Assembly (NCBI GenBank): GCA_018711685.1 | Contig: DVHZ01000118.1 | Coordinates: 1 to 64,000 of the forward strand | DNA length: 64,000 nt | Direction of reading: 5' to 3' | DNA from: Candidatus Excrementavichristensenella intestinipullorum | GTDB taxonomy: Bacteria; Bacillota; Clostridia; Christensenellales; Aristaeellaceae | In this document: piece by piece, positions 56,851 through 64,000 of the stretch | Layout of the letters: each line of letters opens with the position of its first letter | How positions within the stretch are numbered: the first letter of the stretch is position 1 | Made by a program: the position numbers and the translations under genes | The notes under the pieces: model-generated | Seen by the model: the letters and a program-made list of their open reading frames with translations, nothing else | What the model was told of the DNA's origin: nothing | Databases searched by the model: none

Positions 56851-57834
56851 TCAGGGCTCCGGGGCCTCCCGGGCGGTCAGGCTTTGGATGGCCCAGCGGG
56901 CGTGAAGGTGAAGCGGCGGGTAAGGGTCCTGGGTCAGGGGCTCCAGCAGGGGCAGGCAGTCGGTCCGGCCCAAATTGACCGCGATCAGGCAAGCCCGGGC
57001 CTGTATGCGCTTTTTCCGGGCGTAATTGGCCCCGATCCAGGGGACCAGGGGCCGCACCTGGCCCGCCAGCAAACTGGGCAAATCCAGGGCCCGGGCTAGT
57101 TCCGGGGGCATCGGCTCCCTCTCCCCTTCCCGGCCCCGGGGGCATACCTGCTGGCACAGGTCGCAGCCCAGCAGGCTGTTGCCCAGCAGGGGCCACAGGC
57201 TCCGGGGCACCGGCTGCCCTTCCGCCAGCGCCCGCAGGCACTTGCTCACATCCACCTTCTCCCCGTCCAGGGCTCCCACCGGGCAGGCCCGCAGGCAGGC
57301 GCCGCATTGGCCGCAGGGCTGGGCCGCCGGGGGCTGCGGCGGGTCCAGGGGGAGCGGCGCGTCGGTGAGCACCGCCTGCACCGCGAAGCGGCTGCCCCAG
57401 GGGGACAGGGCGGTGAGGCCGTTGCGGCCGTATGCGGCGGTCCCCGCCAGGGCCAGGCAGGGCTTATAGGGCAGGGCGGGATGGCATAGCGCCTGAAAGC
57501 CCGCCGCCTCCAGGGTGCGGGCCAAGGCGGGGCTGTGTTGGTACGCCCATTGGGAGCAGGGGTAATAGGCCGATAGGGAAACCAGCCCGGGCCGGGGCGC
57601 GTAGGGGCGGTAGCCCTTGAGCAGCAGCACCACCCGCTCCGCGCCGGGCAGCAGTTGCCGGGGGTTCCAGGTCAACCCCGCCCAGTGGGGATTCTCGCCC
57701 GCCTCTCGCCGCCACCGCTCCAGGGGCCGGGCGGGCGCCACCGCCAGGCGGTCAAATCCCAGGGCTGCGGCCTGGGCCTCCAGCGCCTCCCGCAGCCCCA
57801 CCCCCCGGGTCACGCAAACAGCCGGGCCAGCCAC
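56851..57834 (-). CDS. queG: Epoxyqueuosine reductase (QueG-like), double 4Fe-4S
   Basis: CGQCGACLRACPVGAL ... CDLCQQVCP; C-terminal HEAT-like repeat. Confidence 0.88.
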   Translation of the reverse strand: MAGPAVCVTRGVGLREALEAQAAALGFDRLAVAPARPLERWRREAGENPHWAGLTWNPRQLLPGAERVVLLLKGYRPYAPRPGLVSLSAYYPCSQWAYQHSPALARTLEAAGFQALCHPALPYKPCLALAGTAAYGRNGLTALSPWGSRFAVQAVLTDAPLPLDPPQPPAAQPCGQCGACLRACPVGALDGEKVDVSKCLRALAEGQPVPRSLWPLLGNSLLGCDLCQQVCPRGREGEREPMPPELARALDLPSLLAGQVRPLVPWIGANYARKKRIQARACLIAVNLGRTDCLPLLEPLTQDPYPPLHLHARWAIQSLTAREAPEP

Positions 57835-58514
57835 TCCGCCGCCGGCTGATAGGCCAGGATCACCACCATGGCGGGCAGCATATTGCCCACCCGGATGCGC
57901 TCCTTGGTCAGGCCGAACATGTTCATGCCCAGTCCGATGATGAGCAGGCTGCCCACCGCGCTCATCTGAGCGATCACATTTTCCGACAAAAAGCCGGAAA
58001 TCTGCCCGGCCAGCAGGGCGATCCCCCCTTGATACAGGGTGAGGGGCACCGCCGACAGGATCACCCCCGGCCCCAGGGTGGAGGCGAAGATGGCCGCCGA
58101 CACCCCGTCCAGGGCCGACTTAGCCAACAGGGTATCCGCCTTGCCCGACATCCCGGCCTCTAGGGATCCCACCACCGCCATGGCCCCCACGCAGAACAGC
58201 AGGGTGGCGCTGACAAAGCCCTGGGAAAATCCGTCGTCACCCCGGGCAAGCCGGCGCTGGGCCCAAGCGCCCAGCTTGTCCAGCCCGTCCTCAATGCGCA
58301 GCCATTCCCCGATTGCCGAGCCCGCCACCACCGACACGATGACCCCCATCATGCTGTCGGCGGCGATGGCGCCGGAAATGCCGATCACCAGCACGCACAG
58401 CGCCAGGGCATGATGAATAATGAGGCGAAACTTTTCCGGGATGCCGCCCCGCAGCAATGTCCCGATCACGCCGCCGGCCACCACGGTCAGGGCGTTTACC
58501 CATACGCCGATCAT
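57810..58514 (-). CDS. DUF554 family membrane protein
   Basis: GVWVNALTVVAGGVIGTLLRGGIPEKF...GLDKLGAWAQRRL... Confidence 0.9.
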   Translation of the reverse strand: MIGVWVNALTVVAGGVIGTLLRGGIPEKFRLIIHHALALCVLVIGISGAIAADSMMGVIVSVVAGSAIGEWLRIEDGLDKLGAWAQRRLARGDDGFSQGFVSATLLFCVGAMAVVGSLEAGMSGKADTLLAKSALDGVSAAIFASTLGPGVILSAVPLTLYQGGIALLAGQISGFLSENVIAQMSAVGSLLIIGLGMNMFGLTKERIRVGNMLPAMVVILAYQPAAEWLARLFA

Positions 58515-58548
58515 ATTGCTTTCCCGCCTTTCTCCGCCGGTACGGCTC

Positions 58549-58710
58549 CCGCCTGCGGCCCTTGGTTCCGCGCTTCGGCCTCATGGGGACGCCTCCGGCC
58601 CTTGGGCCGCCGGGTTTGGCCGCATTGAGCCCCGCCGCCGGCCTTTTGGCCCCCCGCGCTTTCGGATCGCTCGGTCCCCGCGCCTCCGGCCATTGGGCCG
58701 ATGGGCCTGG
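58549..58710. repeat. Degenerate short intergenic repeats
   Basis: About five ~20-bp copies resembling CGCCTCCGGCCCTTGGGCCG between DUF554 and purR. Confidence 0.4.
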
Positions 58711-58712
58711 CC

Positions 58713-59531
58713 TCAGTAGATATCCGAGGGAGTGACCCTTTCCACGCCCCGATTGGGGCCGGAGGGGTCCAGCACCAGGAGGCTCTTGGCCCCCTTGACC
58801 TTTTTCTGCTGAGGCTGGGCGGTGGCGATCATCACCCCTACGCCCACCACCTGGGCCTGGAACTCCCCCATCATGTCCACCATGCCCTGGAGGGTTCCGC
58901 CGCCCTTCATGAAATCGTCCACAATCAGCACCCGCTGCCCCGGGCGCACCGACCGCCGGGCCAGGGCCATGGTCTCGATCTTCTCCCCCGAGCCCCCGGC
59001 GATATAGTTGATCTTCACCGCCGGGCCCTCGTAGGCCCGGGAGTCCCGCCGGGCAATGACCAGGGGCGCGTCCAGCATGTGGGCGGTCATCATGGCGATG
59101 GGGATGCCCTTGGTCTCCATGGTGAGCACCAGCTGGGGGGCGGCGTCGTAGTACAATTGCGCCAGCAGCCGGCCCAGCATCCGGGCGGTAGCGGGATGGG
59201 CGGTCACGTCGGAGGTGTACAGAAATCCGCCGGGCAGCAGCCGCCCCGGGTCGCTGAGGCGGTGGGCCAGCTCCTCCAAAAAGGCCCGGGCCTGTTCCCG
59301 GCCCACCGTAGCCCGGTAGCGCACGCCTCCCGCCGCTCCGGCTATGGTGGACAATTCCCCCAGGCCATGCTTGTCCAGTGCCTTGCGCAGGATGTCGATA
59401 TCCTCGCTGATGGTGGACTTGGCCGCGTCTAGCTTCTCACAGAACTCCCCCAAGGTATGGATCTGGTTGGGGGTTTGGGACAGCGTGCTCAACATGACCC
59501 CCAGCCGCTCGTTGCGCTTGATGCGCTCCAT
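58713..59531 (-). CDS. purR: Pur operon repressor (PurR, B. subtilis type, PRTase fold)
   Basis: RIKRNERLGVMLSTLSQTPNQIHTLGEFCEKLDAAKSTISEDIDILRKAL; PRTase motif VLIVDDFMKGGGTL; start refined from 59651. Confidence 0.95.
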   Translation of the reverse strand: MERIKRNERLGVMLSTLSQTPNQIHTLGEFCEKLDAAKSTISEDIDILRKALDKHGLGELSTIAGAAGGVRYRATVGREQARAFLEELAHRLSDPGRLLPGGFLYTSDVTAHPATARMLGRLLAQLYYDAAPQLVLTMETKGIPIAMMTAHMLDAPLVIARRDSRAYEGPAVKINYIAGGSGEKIETMALARRSVRPGQRVLIVDDFMKGGGTLQGMVDMMGEFQAQVVGVGVMIATAQPQQKKVKGAKSLLVLDPSGPNRGVERVTPSDIY

Positions 59532-59670
59532 GGCCTTCCCTCCCGAATTCCGAATATTTTCGGTGTGCACCCCGGAATAAGGCCCGAATACCGGCCTTTC
59601 TCCCTTTATTATTCCCTGACGTCCAGAGGCATGTTCGGCTATTTTGGGCAATAATCCGTACTTTCATGAT

Positions 59671-59699
59671 AGTATAGCGAATTTGCCGCAGGCTGTCAA
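59671..59699 (-). promoter_or_regulatory. purR promoter
   Basis: Minus strand TTGACA-17-TATACT. Confidence 0.8.
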
Positions 59700-59829
59700 C
59701 CTGCGAGGGTAGACTTAACCCTCCGGGGGAAGGCCCTCGCCCCGGCTCTCAAACATTTAACACCCATTGGGGCCGTAGGGGCGTATAATGGAGAGACAGG
59801 AAAAATATTACGGCAGGGGAGGCGCGGCT

Positions 59830-61230
59830 ATGGCGGCGCATATTCGGGATTACCAAGGGGGCAGGGTGGCCTTTGTGGGCATCGGCGGCTGCTCCATGTC
59901 GGGGCTGGCGGGGCTGATGAAGGAGCTGGGCTACCAGGTGACCGGCTCCGACCGGACCGCTTCCCACAAAACCGAGCACCTGGAAGCCCAGGGCATCCCG
60001 GTGTCCATCGGCCACCGGCCGGAAAACGTGCGGGGGGCGGACCTGGTGGTGTACACCGCAGCCATCCCTTCGGACAATCCGGAGCGGGCCGAGGCCCGGC
60101 GGCTGGGCATTCCCCAGCTGGAGCGGGCCACCCTGCTGGGGCAGCTGATGGAGGGTTATACCCAGGCGGTGGGGGTAAGCGGCACCCACGGCAAGACCAC
60201 CACCACCGCCATGCTGTCCCAGGTATTCGTGGAATGCGGCGTTCGCCCCACGGTGCACATCGGCGGCGAGCTGGACGCGGTAGGCGGCTCTACCCTGCTG
60301 GGGGACAAGGAATTTTTTATCACCGAGGCCTGCGAGTTCGCGGGCAGCTTCTGGCAGTTCAAGCCCACCATCGCCCTCATCCTCAACATCGACGAGGACC
60401 ATCTGGACTTTTATAAGGACATCGACGACATTGAAAACGCCTTCCACCGCTTCGCCGGCCTCACCCCCCAGGAGGACGGCTGGGTGGTGGGCTGGGGCGA
60501 CGACAAGCGGGTACGCAACGTGATGGAGCGGTCGAACCGCCATACCCGCTCCTACGGCCTGTCCCCCCACAACGAGCTGCGGGCGGAACAGCTCAGCTAC
60601 GACGAGCTGGGCCGGGCCCACTTCACCGCCACCCTGTTCGGCCACCCCCTGTGCGAGGTGGACCTGGCGGTGTCCGGCGCCCACAACGTGCTCAACGCCC
60701 TGGCCGCCATCGCCGTCTCCTCCATCTGCCAGCTGCCCATGCAGCAGGTGGCCTCCAGCCTGTCCCGGTTCACCGGCGCGCACCGGCGCTTTGAGCTCAC
60801 CAGCGTCACCGACGGGGTGAACGTGTACCAGGACTACGGCCACAACCCGGCGGAGATCAAGAACGCCCTATCCATCGCCAAGCTCCAGCCCCACCGCACC
60901 CTGTGGGCCGTGTGGCAGCCCCATACCTATTCCCGCACCAAAAAGCTGTTCAGCCAGTTCCTGGACGCCTTCCACGACGCGGACCAGGTGCTGGTCACCG
61001 ACATCTGCGCCGCCCGGGAGCAGGACCCGGGGGACATCGCTTCCTCCATGCTGATTCAGCCCCTGCGGGACCACGGAAGCCCCGCCCACCTGACCCCCTC
61101 CTTCGACGACGCCGAGGCCTTCCTCCGGGCCCACTGGCAGCCCGGCGATCTGGTGGTCACCCTGGGCTGCGGCGATATCGACCTGCTCAACGAGCAAATC
61201 AAGCTCCATGGGGATACGCCTGGGAAGTAA
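59830..61230 (+). CDS. murC: UDP-N-acetylmuramate--L-alanine ligase
   Basis: VAFVGIGGCSMSGLAGLMKELGYQVTGSDRTAS; GVSGTHGKTTTTAMLSQVF; start 59830 proposed (track 59788). Confidence 0.95.
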   Translation: MAAHIRDYQGGRVAFVGIGGCSMSGLAGLMKELGYQVTGSDRTASHKTEHLEAQGIPVSIGHRPENVRGADLVVYTAAIPSDNPERAEARRLGIPQLERATLLGQLMEGYTQAVGVSGTHGKTTTTAMLSQVFVECGVRPTVHIGGELDAVGGSTLLGDKEFFITEACEFAGSFWQFKPTIALILNIDEDHLDFYKDIDDIENAFHRFAGLTPQEDGWVVGWGDDKRVRNVMERSNRHTRSYGLSPHNELRAEQLSYDELGRAHFTATLFGHPLCEVDLAVSGAHNVLNALAAIAVSSICQLPMQQVASSLSRFTGAHRRFELTSVTDGVNVYQDYGHNPAEIKNALSIAKLQPHRTLWAVWQPHTYSRTKKLFSQFLDAFHDADQVLVTDICAAREQDPGDIASSMLIQPLRDHGSPAHLTPSFDDAEAFLRAHWQPGDLVVTLGCGDIDLLNEQIKLHGDTPGK

Positions 61231-61243
61231 TCCTGAAGAGAGA

Positions 61244-61299
61244 CTGGCGCCTGAATGGGGGCCATGGACTTTCGTCCATGGCCCCCATTCAGGCGCCAG
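61244..61299. repeat. Perfect 26-bp inverted repeat hairpin
   Basis: CTGGCGCCTGAATGGGGGCCATGGAC tttc GTCCATGGCCCCCATTCAGGCGCCAG. Confidence 0.85.
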
Positions 61300-61342
61300 C
61301 CGTGGGCGGTTCCGGGGCCCAAGGCCCGGAACCGCCCACGGC
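61299..61342. repeat. Second 18-bp inverted repeat abutting the first
   Basis: GCCGTGGGCGGTTCCGGG / CCCGGAACCGCCCACGGC. Confidence 0.85.
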
Positions 61343-61423
61343 CACCCCGGTCAGTTCATTAACCCGGCAAAATTATCATAAAATATAAATTTTGCCTCTT
61401 CCCCGGCTGGTTGAAACTTTTAC

Positions 61424-61451
61424 TTGCTTTTTTCCGTCAGAGGCATATAAT
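61424..61451 (+). promoter_or_regulatory. ctsR operon promoter
   Basis: TTGCTT-16-TATAAT. Confidence 0.65.
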
Positions 61452-61453
61452 AT

Positions 61454-61470
61454 AGTCAAAGATGGTCAAA
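61454..61470 (+). promoter_or_regulatory. CtsR operator
   Basis: AGTCAAA-GAT-GGTCAAA matches the CtsR heptad direct repeat (R)GTCAAANNNRGTCAAA, just downstream of the -10. Confidence 0.88.
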
Positions 61471-61489
61471 AGCATGGGAGATGATCCGG

Positions 61490-61969
61490 ATGGCTCAATT
61501 GAGCGATACCATAGAGCAATTTATCAAGGAACTGATGAGCGGGGACACCCAGATCGAGCTGAGGCGGAACGAGCTGGCCCAGCATTTTGGGTGCGCGCCC
61601 AGTCAAATCAACTACGTGCTGGCCACCCGTTTTTCGGTGGACCACGGCTATCTGATCGAGAGCCGCCGGGGTGGCGGCGGGTACGTGCGCATCGTGCGGA
61701 TGCAGATTCACGGGGCGGACGACCTGCTGAGCACGCTGCTAAGGCGAGTGGGCAACGCCATTGAGGAGGAGGCGGCTCTGGCCATCATCCAGCAGCTCAT
61801 GGAATCCAAGCTGGTGACGGCCAAGGAGGCCAAGCTGATGGGGGCCGCCGTATCCAGAAGCGCCATGGCGCTGCCGGTGACGGCGAAAGACGTGCTGCGG
61901 GCGTCGGTGATGCGCAGTATGCTCAAGCAGGTATTTCGCAATTTGGAGGGAGAAGGGCATGATCTGTGA
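61490..61969 (+). CDS. ctsR: Transcriptional repressor CtsR
   Basis: LSDTIEQFIKELMSGDTQIELRRNELAQHFGCAPSQINYVLATRFSVDHGYLIESRRGGGGYVRI. Confidence 0.96.
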   Translation: MAQLSDTIEQFIKELMSGDTQIELRRNELAQHFGCAPSQINYVLATRFSVDHGYLIESRRGGGGYVRIVRMQIHGADDLLSTLLRRVGNAIEEEAALAIIQQLMESKLVTAKEAKLMGAAVSRSAMALPVTAKDVLRASVMRSMLKQVFRNLEGEGHDL

Positions 61970-62555
61970 CGAGTGCGGGGTGAACACGGCCACTATCAAG
62001 CTGATGACCATCAGCGGCGGAGAAAAGACGGAGCGGCACCTGTGCACCCAGTGTATGCGGCGGCTGCGGGGGCAGTTCGGGGTGGTGGACCTGTCCAGCC
62101 TGGCGGGCATATTGAGCGGACTACTGCAGCAGGCGGCCAAGCAGCTGAGCCCGGAAGAGGCGGAAGCGGCGGCGGACCTGTGCTGCGAAGGCTGCGGGCA
62201 GAGCTACGAGGCCTTCCGGGAAAGCGGCTTTCTGGGATGTGCCCAGTGCTACCAGGCTTTCCGGGAACCGCTGACCACGCTACTCAAGCGGGTGCAAGGG
62301 CACGCCCAGCATTGCGGCCGCATCCCCGGCCGCAAGACGGACGACGTATCCCTGCGGCTGAGCCTGAGCCGGATGAGACAGCAGCTAAACCGGGCCATCG
62401 CCCAGGAGGAATACGAGGAGGCCGCCCGGCTGAGGGATCAGATCCGGGCGCTGACCGCCCAGTTGGAGAGCCGGGAAGCCGGGCAAAGCGCGCCGGACGC
62501 CGCCGTCTCTCCCCAGAGCGCCCTTCAGGAGGGAGGCGATGCCCGTGAACAATGA
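61959..62555 (+). CDS. mcsA: McsA (zinc-finger, UVR motif activator of protein arginine kinase)
   Basis: MICDECGVNTATIKL, CEGCGQSYEAFRESGFLGCAQCYQAF, UVR-like LNRAIAQEEYEEAARLRDQIRAL. Confidence 0.94.
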   Translation: MICDECGVNTATIKLMTISGGEKTERHLCTQCMRRLRGQFGVVDLSSLAGILSGLLQQAAKQLSPEEAEAAADLCCEGCGQSYEAFRESGFLGCAQCYQAFREPLTTLLKRVQGHAQHCGRIPGRKTDDVSLRLSLSRMRQQLNRAIAQEEYEEAARLRDQIRALTAQLESREAGQSAPDAAVSPQSALQEGGDAREQ

Positions 62556-63579
62556 GGATATCACCCGGCGTGCGCCGGAGCAGGACGTGGTGGTGTTCAG
62601 CCGGGTACGCCTGGCCCGCAACTATGCCGACACTCCCTTTTCCCCCAAAATGGAGGCGGAGCAGGCCGGGCAGATGATCCAGAGGGTGCGGGAGGTCATC
62701 GCCCAGGGCCCGGAAGCGGAGCAATACCAGTGCCTGTTGATGCGGGAGCTCAGCGAGGCCCAGCGCAACCAGTTGGTGGAGCACCACCTGATCTCCTACG
62801 ACCTGCTCAAATACGCGGACTGGTCTGCCACCTTTATCTCCAGCGGCGAAACGGTGTCGGTGATGGTGAACGAAGAGGATCACCTGCGCATCCAGGGGAT
62901 GCTGCGGGGGCTGCAGCTGGAACGGGCGGCGGAATTGGCTTTCCACATGGAGGAGCGGCTCAGCGTCCAGGAGGAGTTTGCCTTCGACGCCCAATGGGGT
63001 TACCTGACCAGCTGCCCCACCAATACCGGTACCGGAATGCGGGCCTGCGCGGTGGTGCATCTTCCGGCGCTGTCGGCGTCGGAGCAGATCAACCCCCTGG
63101 CCCAGGCAGCGGCCCGGCTGGGCATGACGGTGCGGGGCCTGTATGGGGAGGGCAGTGACGCCAAATCCCACCACCTGTACATGATTTCCAACCAGGTGAC
63201 CTTGGGCCGCAGCGAGGAGGACATCATCCGCTCCCTCATCGTCACCACTCAGCAGATCGCCGCAAGCGAGCGGGCGGCCCGGACACGAATGATGTCGGAT
63301 CAGGGCGCCACGATGCTGGATAGGCTGATGCGCACCCTGGGCATCGTAAAGTACGCCCGGATCATGCGCCTGGACGAAATGTTGCCCCGGCTCAGCGACG
63401 CCCGGTTAGCCGCCGCTTTGGGGCTGTTGGATTACCCTCTTACAGGGCTGGATAACCTGATCTGCGACCTGCAGGACGGCTCCCTGTCCGCCCGGGCGGG
63501 CCGGGAGATGGCCTCGGTGGAGCTCAACGCCCTGCGGGCCGATATCCTGCGCGACGCCTTCCGGGACGTGGAGCCCTGA
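62539..63579 (+). CDS. mcsB: Protein arginine kinase McsB
   Basis: VVFSRVRLARNYADTPF; LTSCPTNTGTGMRACAVVHLPAL; SD AGGAGGGAGG. Confidence 0.95.
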   Translation: MPVNNEDITRRAPEQDVVVFSRVRLARNYADTPFSPKMEAEQAGQMIQRVREVIAQGPEAEQYQCLLMRELSEAQRNQLVEHHLISYDLLKYADWSATFISSGETVSVMVNEEDHLRIQGMLRGLQLERAAELAFHMEERLSVQEEFAFDAQWGYLTSCPTNTGTGMRACAVVHLPALSASEQINPLAQAAARLGMTVRGLYGEGSDAKSHHLYMISNQVTLGRSEEDIIRSLIVTTQQIAASERAARTRMMSDQGATMLDRLMRTLGIVKYARIMRLDEMLPRLSDARLAAALGLLDYPLTGLDNLICDLQDGSLSARAGREMASVELNALRADILRDAFRDVEP

Positions 63580-63694
63580 GGTCTTGGCCAGGAACGGCCC
63601 AAATAGACAATACCCCCGCGCCCGGTTCCGGGAAGCCGTTTCCGGAACGCGGCGCCCCCCATGGGCCCGGCGCGGAACAGATGGAGGACGAAAT

Positions 63695-64000
63695 ATGGCA
63701 TTTTATTCCCGGTTTACCGAGCGGGCCCAGCGGGCGCTGATGGCCGCCCAGCGCGAGGCCGCTCAGATGGGGCGCAATTACGTGGGCACCGAACACCTGC
63801 TGCTGGGCGTGCTGGCCAATCCTGGCGCGGCGGGCATGGTGCTGGGGGGCATTACCCTAGACGCAGCCCGCGGGGAGATTCTGTCGCTGTTGGGGCAAGG
63901 CGATAATCCCGAGGCCAAGGCCACGGCCTACACGCCCCGCACCAAGAAGGTGTTGGAGCTGAGCGCCCGGGAAGCCCACGAGCTCAAGCAGAATTACGTG
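63695..64000 (+). CDS. clpC: ClpC ATPase N-terminus (truncated by window end)
   Basis: MAFYSRFTERAQRALMAAQREAAQMGRNYVGTEHLLLGVLANP; last gene of ctsR operon. Confidence 0.92.
   Translation, partial: MAFYSRFTERAQRALMAAQREAAQMGRNYVGTEHLLLGVLANPGAAGMVLGGITLDAARGEILSLLGQGDNPEAKATAYTPRTKKVLELSAREAHELKQNYV

Overview
High-GC, gene-dense window that looks like the chromosome of a Clostridia-type Firmicute, judging by gene content (ctsR-mcsA-mcsB-clpC, B. subtilis-type purR, rpmH-rnpA-yidD-yidC-jag, YtrA-type GntR, single-chain glyQS). About 50 CDS are supported. No rRNA, tRNA, CRISPR array, phage or transposase was recognised. The strongest candidate for an undescribed system is the leader of the metN-metI-metQ methionine ABC transporter operon (about 15894-16265). 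It has a consensus sigma-A promoter (TTGACA-17-TATAAT), a good Shine-Dalgarno, and a 36-codon ORF absent from the ORF track: MKRFFVNAMMMPRNMRREMRGGMFFCASVSRGNVRP (7 Met, including a Met-Met-Met run). Mutually exclusive RNA pairings follow it (anti-antiterminator, antiterminator, and an intrinsic terminator with a U-tract) just before metN. This has the layout of a ribosome-mediated transcription attenuator sensing Met/Met-tRNA, where Firmicutes normally use an S-box or T-box. Other items: a perfect 11-bp autoregulatory palindrome at the YtrA promoter, a secreted caspase-like protease with six BIG2 domains, an unlisted FeoB-associated Cys-rich small protein, an extracellular FMN/FAD reductase divergent from a MerR regulator with a repeated CGTCAC operator, a double GT-C glycosyltransferase fusion, and several degenerate intergenic repeats. 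All calls come from reading the sequence; no database searches or folding programs were run.
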